Part shown: positions 9,900-17,537 of the stretch, in pieces
Layout of the letters: each line of letters starts with the position of its first letter
Position numbering within the stretch: position 1 is the first letter of the stretch
Origin: Leptospiraceae bacterium
GTDB taxonomy: Bacteria; Spirochaetota; Leptospiria; Leptospirales; Leptospiraceae
Direction: 5' to 3'
Length of the DNA stretch: 64,000 bases
Assembly: GCA_016708435.1 (NCBI GenBank)
Contig: JADJFV010000034.1
Span: forward strand, 372,001-436,000
Program-made: the position numbers and the translations under genes
The notes under the pieces: model-generated
Databases searched by the model: none
What the model saw: only the letters and a program-made list of their open reading frames with translations
What the model was told of the DNA's origin: nothing

Positions 9900-10376
9900 T
9901 TATAATTCTTCTGCAATTTCTAGAATGTCATTATACAGCTTTTCACTTAGGTATATGTCAGAAGTCTTTATTTTGTCCAAATATGGTTTTACATTTGTAA
10001 TTAAATTCTTTCTTTTTGCTCTTAAAAGTATTCCCGAGCTTCCAATGATGTTAATCTTATTAACAAGGGCAACTTTTCTAGCTCGCTTGTCATCTAATAA
10101 AAGTTTATCTGCACCTATTTTTTTATATAATGCCATCGCAGAAAGCTCACCGTGTTCGATTGATGAGTCAGTGATTACATAATCGTCTATTGAAATTTTC
10201 TCAATTTTATTTTCTAGGAAGATTTGTAGTTTGGCTGATTCTTTCTTTCCCTTTTTTATTACTTCATTGTAAACAGTTTCAGGAACTTTTACCGACGTAA
10301 AAAGAATTTCCAAAAAAGATAATGCATCACAAACGGAAAGCGCAATAAGAGCTGAACTATCAGCGACTAATAACAA
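9900..10376 (-). CDS. PIN-domain (DUF3368) ribonuclease toxin
   Basis: A 158-residue protein of normal family length. PIN toxins are Mg-dependent RNases with four acidic residues. Visible candidates are D6 in VADSSALIAL, E in VYNEVIKK, E in HGELSAMALYKK and the LLLDDKRAR aspartates, followed by the conserved GSSGILLRAK segment. It directly follows the UPF0175 gene (no gap) and precedes the giant helicase by 3 bp, so it is probably co-transcribed with the helicase. The pair is a type II toxin-antitoxin arrangement inferred from family knowledge; activity is unproven. Confidence 0.8.
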   Translation of the reverse strand: MLLVADSSALIALSVCDALSFLEILFTSVKVPETVYNEVIKKGKKESAKLQIFLENKIEKISIDDYVITDSSIEHGELSAMALYKKIGADKLLLDDKRARKVALVNKINIIGSSGILLRAKRKNLITNVKPYLDKIKTSDIYLSEKLYNDILEIAEEL

Positions 10377-10619
10377 TTAAAATCCTTCCAATTCTTGTAG
10401 TAGCTCTTCTTTAGATATTTCTATAACTGGTATGAGATTTTTTTTGCACTCTTTCATGAAATCGTATATATCCAAATTTGAAATAGTTGCCGCTTTAGAA
10501 AGAGATACTCTCCCTTGTTTAAAAAGCATTAATGCATAAAATAACAATAACTCTTTTTGAATGGAATTCAAATCTTGCAATATTGCATAGGAGTCCGGAA
10601 GTTCGATGGCTATATTCAT
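10377..10619 (-). CDS. UPF0175 family antitoxin
   Basis: An 80-residue protein beginning with the typical strand IAIELPDS, then an alpha-helical region in which LFKQGRVSLSKAATISNLD resembles the UPF0175 helix-turn-helix, ending in PVIEISKEELLQELEG. UPF0175 proteins are usually encoded immediately upstream of DUF3368 PIN proteins and act as the cognate antitoxin. Here the stop codon abuts the PIN start. It opens the second half of the defence-type operon. Confidence 0.8.
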   Translation of the reverse strand: MNIAIELPDSYAILQDLNSIQKELLLFYALMLFKQGRVSLSKAATISNLDIYDFMKECKKNLIPVIEISKEELLQELEGF

Positions 10620-10829
10620 AATATTCAGTTTTTCCTAGAAATTAAATACAATCAACACATTTTTATTTTTAGATCATCTTGCTTTTTTTATTACGAAACA
10701 ACTCCAAGAGTGCGCAACTGCATTATGGAACGACCTAAGGAGTGACATTGAGTTTCGTTTTTGTAAAAATTTTCTTAGCACTGACGAAAATTGCCTTACA
10801 AGAAAGGGGATATTATTTGTATTCCCCTA

Positions 10830-11252
10830 ATGAAGCTCTTACCTCTTACAAACGATTTTACTTTTAAGGCTGTGTTTTCCAAGCATGAAGATGTATTGCT
10901 TGATTTGTTAAATTCCTTTCCTGACTTTGAGGGGGATAATCAAATTAGCTCCTTGAAAGTTTTAAATCCTAGAATTGAAAAGGAAGTAAACTTTCCACTG
11001 TTCAAAGACAGAGAAAAATTCTATTGGCATTTTCAGATACGAGATGAGGAAGAGAGGGAAAAATGTTTGACAGAAGATTTTAGTGTTCGCATTATAGAAA
11101 TACCAAAGTTTGCGAAAGATATTTCCAGGCTAGAAAGCCCTTTAGATTTTTGGGTCTATCTACTCAAAGAGGTCACAAACTTAAAGGGGGAACAAATGAA
11201 GACATTAAAGAGAAAGAATCCAAAGATAAAAAAAGCAGTCGTAAGGACTTGA
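10830..11252 (+). pseudogene. Remnant of Rpn/YhgA-type PD-(D/E)XK transposase-like gene
   Basis: The N-terminus (LPLTNDFTFKAVFSKHEDVLLDLLNSF) and NPRIEKEV match the Rpn/YhgA recombination-promoting nuclease family, usually about 300 residues. The central segment that normally carries the LD.K....G....IEIQ catalytic strand is absent: NPRIEKEV runs almost directly into the FYWHFQIRDEEER and FSVRIIEIPKF region, implying an internal deletion. The 3' end is also truncated after KTLKRKNPKIKKAV, where a 28-bp palindrome supplies the last codons and the stop. It is the only rightward coding remnant in this part of the island, so it was probably inserted independently. The start is set at the ATG beginning MKLLPLTN. 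Confidence 0.7.
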
Positions 11253-11268
11253 TTAATCAAGTCCTTAC
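11241..11268. repeat. Perfect 28-bp palindrome
   Basis: GTAAGGACTTGATT is followed directly by its exact reverse complement AATCAAGTCCTTAC. It overlaps the 3' end of the Rpn remnant and provides its stop codon. It could form a cruciform or a terminator-like hairpin and looks like a miniature insertion. Confidence 0.85.
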
Positions 11269-11301
11269 GATAGAGCCCTTTTTTATATATATTACCACAA
11301 A

Positions 11302-11325
11302 AGACGTGATGAATCACGTCTCTAC
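11302..11325. repeat. Short palindrome (AGACGTGAT-n2-ATCACGTCT)
   Basis: A 20-bp inverted repeat at 11302-11321 with a 2-nt centre, extended by CTACG. It is similar in design to the palindrome 34 bp upstream and sits between the Rpn remnant and the first AATCCTG repeat. Confidence 0.7.
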
Positions 11326-11331
11326 GTGAAA

Positions 11332-11489
11332 TCAATCCTGCGAATCCTGAAATCCTGTCGTAATCTTTTTCTTTGACAGAGCTTGGCTGTTGGGCGTAAG
11401 CGGGCGGAATTAACATGATTAACAGGATTTTGTTTTTTAGCATTAACCAAAATCAATCCTGTAAATCCTGCGAATCCTGAAATCCTGTC
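11332..11489. repeat. AATCCTG/CAGGATT repeat, isolated unit overlapping the GxxExxY 3' end
   Basis: One copy of the roughly 100-bp repeat found in arrays elsewhere in the island: CAGGATT-type heptamers on the left, AATCCTG-type heptamers on the right. It is interrupted at about 11379-11408 by a GC-richer insert starting GAGCTTGGCTG. The right-hand heptamer block (11453-11489) is read by the GxxExxY gene as its last 13 codons and stop codon. Confidence 0.8.
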
Positions 11490-11866
11490 AAATTCTTCTT
11501 TGTAGGATTTTTATATTTTCTTTTAATCTGAACTGATCTACCAAAATTGATCAGTAAGCCAATTTCTATATTCGTTGCTTTTAAATAATTCACTAATTGA
11601 ACTTCGTGTGGCTTACCTATATTATCCACAGCCTTTAATTCTAAAATGATACTTTTATTTATCAACAGGTCTGCGAAAAAGTCTCCTACTAATGTTTCAT
11701 CATAGAATACAGATATTGGGAATTGTTGATCTACCTCGAATCCTTGTTTTTGTAGCTCAATCTTTAGTGAATTTTCATATACCTTTTCTAGAAATCCAAA
11801 TCCTAAAACATTATGAACTTTATAAGCGCACGCAATTATTGCCTCAGTTAATTCTTCTTGCTCCAT
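11453..11866 (-). CDS. GxxExxY family PD-(D/E)XK nuclease-like protein
   Basis: A 137-residue protein with the family-defining motif: LGFGFLEKVYENSL holds G-x-x-E-x-x-Y near residue 24. A PD-(D/E)XK-like pattern follows: D in FFADLLINKS, then ILELKAV (E-x-K), then HEVQLVNYLKAT and GLLINFG. The family is widespread in bacteria and usually unassigned; a nuclease fold is inferred. The gene is enclosed by the AATCCTG repeat: the array at 11870-12484 begins 3 bp upstream of its start codon, and its last 13 codons (LTGFQDSQDLQD region) are repeat sequence. That suggests the gene and repeat moved together or that repeats expanded around it. It is unrelated to the flanking helicase genes by sequence. 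Confidence 0.82.
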   Translation of the reverse strand: MEQEELTEAIIACAYKVHNVLGFGFLEKVYENSLKIELQKQGFEVDQQFPISVFYDETLVGDFFADLLINKSIILELKAVDNIGKPHEVQLVNYLKATNIEIGLLINFGRSVQIKRKYKNPTKKNLTGFQDSQDLQD

Positions 11867-11869
11867 TAA

Positions 11870-12484
11870 TCAATCCTGTCGTAATCTTTTTCTTTGACAG
11901 GATTAACAGGATGGACAGGATTTTCTTTTTAGTATTAACCAGACATAATCCTGTAAATCCTGATAATCCTGAAATCCTGTCGTAATCTTTTTCTTTGACA
12001 GGATTAACATGATTAACAGGATTTTTCTTTTTAGTATTAACCAAACAATCCTGTAAATCCTGATAATCCTGAAATCCTGTCGTGATTCTTTCTTTGACAG
12101 GATTAACATGATTAACAGGATTTTTCTTTTTAGTATTAACCAAACAATCCTGTAAATCCTGATAATCCTGAAATCCTGTCGTAATCTTTTTCTTTGACAG
12201 GATTAACATGATTAACAGGATTTTTCTTTTTAGTATTAACCAAACAATCCTGTAAATCCTGATAATCCTGAAATCCTGTCGTAATTCTTTTTCTTTGACA
12301 GGATTAACATGATTAACAGGATTTTTCTTTTTAGCATTAACCAAACAATCCTGTAAATCCTGATAATCCTGAAATCCTGTCGTGATTCTTTCTTTGACAG
12401 GATTAACAGGATGCACAGGATTTTGTTTTTTAGTATTAACCAAAATCAATCCTGTAAATCCTGATAATCCTGAAATCCTGTCAA
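11870..12484. repeat. Tandem array of about six roughly 100-bp AATCCTG/CAGGATT units
   Basis: Unit boundaries recur at about 11878, 11979, 12079, 12178, 12279 and 12379, a period of 98-101 bp, ending with a partial unit. Each unit has a left block of CAGGATT heptamers (GACAGGATTAACATGATTAA and similar), a T-rich spacer with TTTAGTATTAACCAAA, and a right block of AATCCTG heptamers. The blocks are mutually complementary, so each unit can fold as a hairpin, and the right block of one can also pair with the left block of the next. The array runs from the GxxExxY start codon to the methyltransferase stop codon. Open frames inside it (NPVNPVK-type repeats) are not considered genes. Confidence 0.9.
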
Positions 12485-12490
12485 ATTCTT

Positions 12491-12666
12491 TTATCTTTTC
12501 GGAAACTTCTCATAAGCCACGCGATAATCCTCTTCCCTATCCACACCGCGAAACGGCGGATAATACGTCTTTGTCACTTTCTGGGTTCCGTTGTCCACCG
12601 ACCACGTTATCGTAATTGACCTCACCCCGTCTTTTTCGTTTTTGTCAGACTTATTACGTGTAGCCC
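12491..12666 (-). pseudogene. C-terminal end of the methyltransferase, out of frame with the rest
   Basis: The reading frame DKNEKDGVRSITITW... to ...FRGVDREEDYRVAYEKFPKR and a TAA at 12491-12493 looks like the genuine C-terminus of the large methyltransferase: the D-R-E-x-D-Y-R-x-A-Y pattern recurs at the ends of DrmMI-like enzymes (recalled from the family). It is one frame away from the upstream piece ending at 12673, and in the same frame as the main piece that starts at 17536. One missing base in the GAAGAAGAAGAGGG stretch near 12745 would join it to the upstream piece through the intervening repeat. Confidence 0.6.
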
Positions 12667-12735
12667 CCTCTCCTAAAGGAAGAGGGGACTCACTTCTCCC
12701 CCCTTCGTGTCCTTCGTGCTCTTCGTGGTTAATCC
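12650..12735. repeat. Miniature repeat inserted in the methyltransferase 3' region
   Basis: On the minus strand the sequence reads TTAACCACGAAGAGCACGAA followed by further CACGAAGG copies, then a CCCCTCTTCC-TTTA-GGAGAGGGG hairpin. A related ACCACGAAGG element lies at 53464-53520. The two parts may be two adjacent elements. Residues encoded here (TTKSTKDTKGG) look unlike conserved protein sequence, supporting an insertion. Confidence 0.65.
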
Positions 12736-13236
12736 CTCTTCTTCTTCCCGAAATTCCTTCCCGCCCGGATCTTTCCTCGTGGTATTCGGAATCCTTCTGC
12801 CGCGAGCATCGTAGCGGTCTACTTTTTCGTAGCCGCGTAGGACTGGGAACTGGACGCGGTAAATGGCGATTAGCTCGTCAACGGTAAGTCCGAGCGACAG
12901 TGCCACAAGGACATCAATTTCAACGAGAGCCTGACGTCTGGCGAAGTCACTTCGTAGAGGAGTTCTCCACGTCCACTCTGCGGGATTTAATTTCTTCCAC
13001 GGGTCTTCGAACTCATGCACCAAACGTATGTCGTCTGACGTCCAACAGTCTTTCAAAATCGCCTTCGTCGCCACTTCCTTCCAGAGATCGGCGTAGTATA
13101 CCGTCAGGCAGTTGAGGCGCAGGGCACGGTGGACAATAGGCTCTACGTATTTTCCTTTCAGGAAGGGGAGGGATTTGAGGTCGGAAGATTGGACGTTAAC
13201 TTTGCCTTTGATTTTGATAAAGAAATCATACGGCAC
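12673..13236 (-). CDS. Methyltransferase C-terminal segment (frameshifted continuation of the gene at 13259)
   Basis: The frame is open upstream to a TAG near 13265 and reads YNFAGACFSVPYDFFIKIK..., continuing naturally from the end of the main piece (SSYDLV). It contains conserved-looking sequence (LRLNCLTVYYADLWKE, WTWRTPLRSDFARRQALVEID, LGLTVDELIAIYRVQFPVL), typical of the target-recognition/C-terminal part of Eco57I-like DrmMI enzymes. The GTG at 13236 is only the first start codon in an artificially separated frame and has no proper ribosome-binding site. One extra or two missing bases near 13259 explain the break. At its 3' end it runs into the CACGAAGG repeat and stops. Confidence 0.7.
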   Translation of the reverse strand: MPYDFFIKIKGKVNVQSSDLKSLPFLKGKYVEPIVHRALRLNCLTVYYADLWKEVATKAILKDCWTSDDIRLVHEFEDPWKKLNPAEWTWRTPLRSDFARRQALVEIDVLVALSLGLTVDELIAIYRVQFPVLRGYEKVDRYDARGRRIPNTTRKDPGGKEFREEEEGLTTKSTKDTKGGEVSPLFL

Positions 13237-13258
13237 AGAAAAGCAAGCACCGGCAAAA

Positions 13259-16200
13259 TTATACTAAATCGTAAGAAGATTCCATAGCAAGAAAATTCAA
13301 AGCATTTATTCCAGTATAGCCCTTTGGAAGTATAGCTCCAATAAGCGTCCTTTCATTGGCTGCTTGACACATGTAGCGAAAAGCTATTTTAGGAAAATCT
13401 AATATACTCTCCTTATTGTTCTCAACTTTAATTTCCGGTATTGCTTCTTTGAATTTCTTTTTATCACCCGGCTCGTAGAGTGTGCGTGGTAGGAATTCTT
13501 CTTTTAAAACAGTAAAATCAATATCAGAGTAAGCAGCAGAATTTAAACATTCCTTGTTTGGAATTTTATTCAAAGGATTTCCTACAAAGATATGAGGACC
13601 GGATAATACCACTTGTTCGGGCTTTTTAGGTTGATAGGTTGGATTTTCTCTACGGATAATTTCTCCTGTCTTTTGACTACCTGTTTCATGAAATATTTCA
13701 TGTATACTAAATTCTTTATCATATTCTCCTAATTTACTGCTGACTGTGGTAAATCGTTGTAATACTTTCAATATTTCTTGACTATGAATCTGTGGAAGTT
13801 TTGCTTCTAGGTAATCCGTGTTAGCTTCTTCAAATAGTGATTGAAAGAGTTGTAATTCTTTTTCTGTCACATGAATGATTCGATTGCAATGTCCTCTTAC
13901 ACTCCAATTTCCTTCGTCGTCTTTGATTCCAGAAATAGGATCAGTGGGAGTAGAATGAGAATAACATTTAGACATTGTATCAGGAACAAATAGATTGCAT
14001 ATTTTATTAAACTCAATATTATCTCTTTTGCTTCCGCTTATATTAATACAAAAAGACAATACATGGTGAACATCGGCAAATAGTAATAATTCGTTCTTAA
14101 ACTGATAGTGTGCCCTTAGCCGCTTAAAGTATTCCTTTCTTAAAGTTCCGCCGTTTGGATCGTCGAAGACGCTGTTTGGATGGAGGAGTCCTACGATTCC
14201 TCTAGCGGATAACAACGCCCAGCTTCTTACGATGAAGTTTTTGTATACGTTCGTCTGCACTCCTGCGAGTTCGGGGTAGAGGTTTCGGGAGTTCAGGAAG
14301 GTTACGGTTCCTATGCTTCTTCTAAATTCGTTTAGGTATTTCTTTCGCGCTTCTTTTTCTTTGAGCAAACTCTGCTTTGCCTTTGTAAACTCCGCACTCT
14401 TTGCTCCTTTGACTCCAAGCTTCGGATCTATTTCGCCTAACGCCACCGCTTCCTCCCAACCCACTTTAATCCACGGCGGATTTCCGTTGATTAAATCAAA
14501 ACCGAAATAATTATGAATTTTAAATTTTGAATTATGAATGGAAGAGGCTCCCTCATTCAAAATTAAAAATTCACCATTCAAAATTCTCTTCACGAATATC
14601 TCCGGAAACACCAACTCCCAATGCAGAAACTTTTCTTCCTCTGCGATTTTGCGCGAGACTTCGTAGTAGGAGAGTGCCGATTCTAGCTCATCGGTGGACG
14701 GGATATGCATATTTGAAGAGTGGAGTAGCACTTCGATGTTGGTTCCGAGGCGCATTTTGTAGAACGCCAAAGTGTTTTTATCCACAACTACATTTCGAAG
14801 AAGCAGCTCAGCGGATACTAGGAATTCGTCTCTAGAGGGAAGGGAATTTACAGCAGACAAATCCCAGAAGTAGAGAGCGCAGAATGTGTCTAGGAGAAGC
14901 TTTAGACGTTGGAAGCTACCGCTTGCCGATTCTAGATTTCGTTTTACTTCTTCTTGCTCTTCAAGAGAAATTCCTTTTGCAAGCGCCAATTCGCTATTAG
15001 ACGGAGTGGGAAATACAGTTGCAGTGCACTGGGTTTTTTCTAGGGCAGAGAGACGCTCTAGAAGGTAGTCGTTCCAGTGTTTGTCGATGGAGTCTGATAT
15101 ATCGCGCAGGCGATTTAGATCTTCGTCCTCCCAACGTTTACGCACAGACTCTGCAATCCATTTTCGAGCGATTTCTATTTCTTTGGGATAATACTCTTTA
15201 GCCTCTTTTTCGTAAGCAAGCGGAATCATTTGGTTGTCAAAGACCAAGAAGTGGTAGAATTCGTCTTTTTGTCTTTCTTCTCCTGGCTTTAGAAGACGCG
15301 GATTTGTGTTTTGCTCTAAATGTTCTCCCTGTTTGAGTTGCTCTCTAGTCCACACAGCCCGTCTTGCCCCGATGAGAGAATTTCCAGCTCTGAGACGTAA
15401 ACCAAACCACGGAGTAGCGGCAGATTGGTATTTGTCTCTCTCTCCGTTTTCTCCTTTTTTGACTAGAAGCTTATGAGAAGAGCCGAGCCAGAGAGACAAA
15501 GCACCTAGCTCTACAGCGGTTGGATTTAAGTCTACCCCGTAGACGTTTCGGGTAACGATGAAATGCTTCACACGTCTATGCTCGTCTGTGTAGTTGGCGG
15601 GCTCAATGTAGACTTTTAGTTCTTCTTGTTTTAGTTTTAGATAGGCGCTTGCAAGTTGGTTTGCCATTTCTTCTATGAAAGCACCACTACCCATAGCAGG
15701 CTCACAGAGTTTAAAGGCTAATATCGAGTCTGCGTCAGATGGTTTAAAATCCTTTAGAAGTTCTCGAAGCGATTCTTCGACTAGACTTTTTGTGAGCACG
15801 AAAGGCGTATAATGCGAAGCGCTCTTTTCTCGGTCGATGCTATTTAGATGTAGAATAAACGCGCCCTTTTTGTAAATCTTTACGCGCTTGTCTTCGGCTT
15901 CAATTTCTTCTTTGGAAAATTCTTTGCTTCTATCGGCAGATACAAAGTAGGTCTGAGTGGAATTATCCCCGAAGCTACCGTCTTTCGATTTTACATGAAT
16001 CAAATCTTCTTTCGCAAACATTCCCTGATACGAGAGCAAACCCTCATATACCGCTCCGAGTTGGTTCACGCCTAATTCTGCGTAGTTTACACGACCGATA
16101 GACTTGGACTTTTCGTGTTTGGCAAGCGATAGGCGAACGAGCACTTTCTGCCATACATGGTTTGGAAATTTCACCGTGTTAAAAAGCGGAGTGTATTCGG

Positions 16201-17536
16201 GTGCGAAAAGCGAGGCAGTCAGAGGCTGGATTTGAAATACTTTATTTTCGGGTGCAATGAGTACTCCATCGCGGCTACTCGCATTAAACCCCTTGTAGAT
16301 GATTTGAAATAGAATCGAAAGATGCTCATGGAAATACGTTCCCATTTCCGATTGAGAAGTAAGCGGCACTTGCTCTAAATCCCGCAGTGCTTCCAAGCTA
16401 TAGCCTTTTAGATATTGATCGGAATCGACTGGCAAAATCCCAAGCTCTTCTCCTCTCGACTCCGCATAAAAGCAAAACAAAAGCCGATACGCAAACGTAA
16501 GAGCTTCGTTCTTTAGATTCTCAGCGGATACTTCCAATTTGTCTTCTTTTACATTCGAGTTGAGATAGCCTTTCTTTTCTTCGGGGCTTAGAGAATTATA
16601 AGAAAGTTTTTTTCGTTTGCGTGCTTCAATCCATTCGTTTGCCAAAAGCTCTATCGCCTCTCGCACGGACTGTTGTAATTTCTCTGTCACCCCGTAAGCA
16701 AACTTATGACTTTGTTGTTCTAATCTTTCGTGTAGAATTTCCGATTCGCCTTCGGGACAAAGAGTTTCGTAGGATAAAAAGGCAGCGAGTTGATTACTTG
16801 CATCCTGTGTATTTTTTCCAAACGCATCATCCAAGTTAAACAGCAAGTATCTCCCTTGCGAATACGTAGTCTTATTAAACAGATAAATAAAAGTCCCCGC
16901 CAAAAACAAAACCCACCGAGGCGACACTTCTGCTGTAAAGATTTTTCCAATGAGCTTCTCCCAATCACCGTCGGCTAGTGGCAAATGTCCACCTGTCACC
17001 TCGAACTGCCCCACCGTGAGAGGTCTATCTTGCTTAACACTATCGTTGTTTTGCAAAATAGATTTCTCACGTTCGTTCGAAATGACTGTGGAAGCAAGCG
17101 GAAATAATTCCAGTGGTTCTTCTGATCCTTTCTTCTCCGGTAAACTATTTTCCGGCAAAGTAAAAAAAGTTTCGCAGATCGTGAGGTAAAGGGCATTATG
17201 CCGCGTGAAGTTTGCCTTGACTGGTATATACGAAGTATCCCCTTCGACTAGAAATTCTTCTCCCTGGTATTCTTTGTAGCCGAGTGCTTCTAGTAGCTCG
17301 GAATGAAACGAATTGATTTCTTCGTCTTCGTTTCTTTTTTCGATATTTAGTTCAATGGCTCTTGCCTTAGCTTTAAAATACTTTTGGGCAAGTCGTTTGA
17401 TCTTAGCCGGTGTAGAAGCTGTGCCTTCTTCTTTCCATTTTGTTATAAGCCCAGTTAAGTCATTTGCAAAGATTGTGTCCAAGTAGTGAGAGCTATAATA
17501 TTCGCCTACGTTTTGAATGCAACTGTCAATCGCCAT
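13259..17536 (-). CDS. Eco57I-type adenine-specific DNA methyltransferase (DrmMI-like), main part
   Basis: 1425 residues before a premature stop. SAM-binding motif I is FKLCEPAMGSGAFIEEMANQ near 610 and the catalytic N6-adenine motif is GNPPWIKV near 1018. Helical regions before motif I and the YGVDLNPTAVELGALSLWLG segment (motif II/III) fit Eco57I-like methyltransferases; the length and neighbours fit DISARM DrmMI, which methylates host DNA to mark self. The ATG at 17536 has GTAGGAG upstream and lies 1 bp after the SNF2 stop, so the two are co-translated. Two stretches look foreign: residues near 150-181 (from the palindrome at 16993-17087) and near 984-1010 (from 14509-14587). Both are in frame. 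The gene is then shifted at 13259 and again near 12745; uninterrupted it would be about 1680 codons. The break may be a sequencing indel or true inactivation. Confidence 0.75.
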   Translation of the reverse strand: MAIDSCIQNVGEYYSSHYLDTIFANDLTGLITKWKEEGTASTPAKIKRLAQKYFKAKARAIELNIEKRNEDEEINSFHSELLEALGYKEYQGEEFLVEGDTSYIPVKANFTRHNALYLTICETFFTLPENSLPEKKGSEEPLELFPLASTVISNEREKSILQNNDSVKQDRPLTVGQFEVTGGHLPLADGDWEKLIGKIFTAEVSPRWVLFLAGTFIYLFNKTTYSQGRYLLFNLDDAFGKNTQDASNQLAAFLSYETLCPEGESEILHERLEQQSHKFAYGVTEKLQQSVREAIELLANEWIEARKRKKLSYNSLSPEEKKGYLNSNVKEDKLEVSAENLKNEALTFAYRLLFCFYAESRGEELGILPVDSDQYLKGYSLEALRDLEQVPLTSQSEMGTYFHEHLSILFQIIYKGFNASSRDGVLIAPENKVFQIQPLTASLFAPEYTPLFNTVKFPNHVWQKVLVRLSLAKHEKSKSIGRVNYAELGVNQLGAVYEGLLSYQGMFAKEDLIHVKSKDGSFGDNSTQTYFVSADRSKEFSKEEIEAEDKRVKIYKKGAFILHLNSIDREKSASHYTPFVLTKSLVEESLRELLKDFKPSDADSILAFKLCEPAMGSGAFIEEMANQLASAYLKLKQEELKVYIEPANYTDEHRRVKHFIVTRNVYGVDLNPTAVELGALSLWLGSSHKLLVKKGENGERDKYQSAATPWFGLRLRAGNSLIGARRAVWTREQLKQGEHLEQNTNPRLLKPGEERQKDEFYHFLVFDNQMIPLAYEKEAKEYYPKEIEIARKWIAESVRKRWEDEDLNRLRDISDSIDKHWNDYLLERLSALEKTQCTATVFPTPSNSELALAKGISLEEQEEVKRNLESASGSFQRLKLLLDTFCALYFWDLSAVNSLPSRDEFLVSAELLLRNVVVDKNTLAFYKMRLGTNIEVLLHSSNMHIPSTDELESALSYYEVSRKIAEEEKFLHWELVFPEIFVKRILNGEFLILNEGASSIHNSKFKIHNYFGFDLINGNPPWIKVGWEEAVALGEIDPKLGVKGAKSAEFTKAKQSLLKEKEARKKYLNEFRRSIGTVTFLNSRNLYPELAGVQTNVYKNFIVRSWALLSARGIVGLLHPNSVFDDPNGGTLRKEYFKRLRAHYQFKNELLLFADVHHVLSFCINISGSKRDNIEFNKICNLFVPDTMSKCYSHSTPTDPISGIKDDEGNWSVRGHCNRIIHVTEKELQLFQSLFEEANTDYLEAKLPQIHSQEILKVLQRFTTVSSKLGEYDKEFSIHEIFHETGSQKTGEIIRRENPTYQPKKPEQVVLSGPHIFVGNPLNKIPNKECLNSAAYSDIDFTVLKEEFLPRTLYEPGDKKKFKEAIPEIKVENNKESILDFPKIAFRYMCQAANERTLIGAILPKGYTGINALNFLAMESSYDLV
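14509..14587. repeat. AT-rich palindromic element in frame inside the methyltransferase
   Basis: About 78 bp in which TTTTAAATTTTGAAT is mirrored by ATTCAAAATTAAAA around a GAAGAGGCTCCC centre, with extra ATTCAAAATT copies. On the coding strand it gives a 26-codon stretch (ILNGEFLILNEG... SKFKIHNY) placed between VFPEIFVKR and FGFDLINGNPPW, which in relatives are expected close together. The length is a multiple of three, so the frame is kept. Confidence 0.65.
16993..17087. repeat. About 95-bp imperfect palindrome in frame inside the methyltransferase
   Basis: The left arm CCTGTCACCTCGAAC...CGTGAGAGGTCTATCTTGC is an imperfect inverted copy of the right arm, whose reverse complement reads GTCATTTCGAACGAACGTGA...ATCTATTTTGC. 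A second copy of the same family is intergenic at 33232-33390. Here it is translated (ISNEREKSILQNNDSVKQ... FEVTGG) without breaking the frame, much like Rickettsia palindromic elements. Confidence 0.75.
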
Positions 17537-17537
17537 A

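Noticed and set aside
11844..12449. Open frames encoding repeated NPVNPVK/HDRISGF peptides in the AATCCTG arrays (also 20928-21206 and 22101-22331)
   Set aside because: They are translations of the tandem DNA repeat; the frame changes between units of 98-101 bp, start codons lack ribosome-binding sites, and both strands are open.
11870..12484. CRISPR array
   Set aside because: The unit is ~100 bp with no unique spacers; blocks are near-identical throughout and internally palindromic. No cas genes are present.
13200..13270. Programmed -1 frameshift in the methyltransferase
   Set aside because: No slippery heptamer of the X-XXY-YYZ type occurs at the break (GATTTAGTATAATTT) and no downstream structure is obvious; an indel is simpler.
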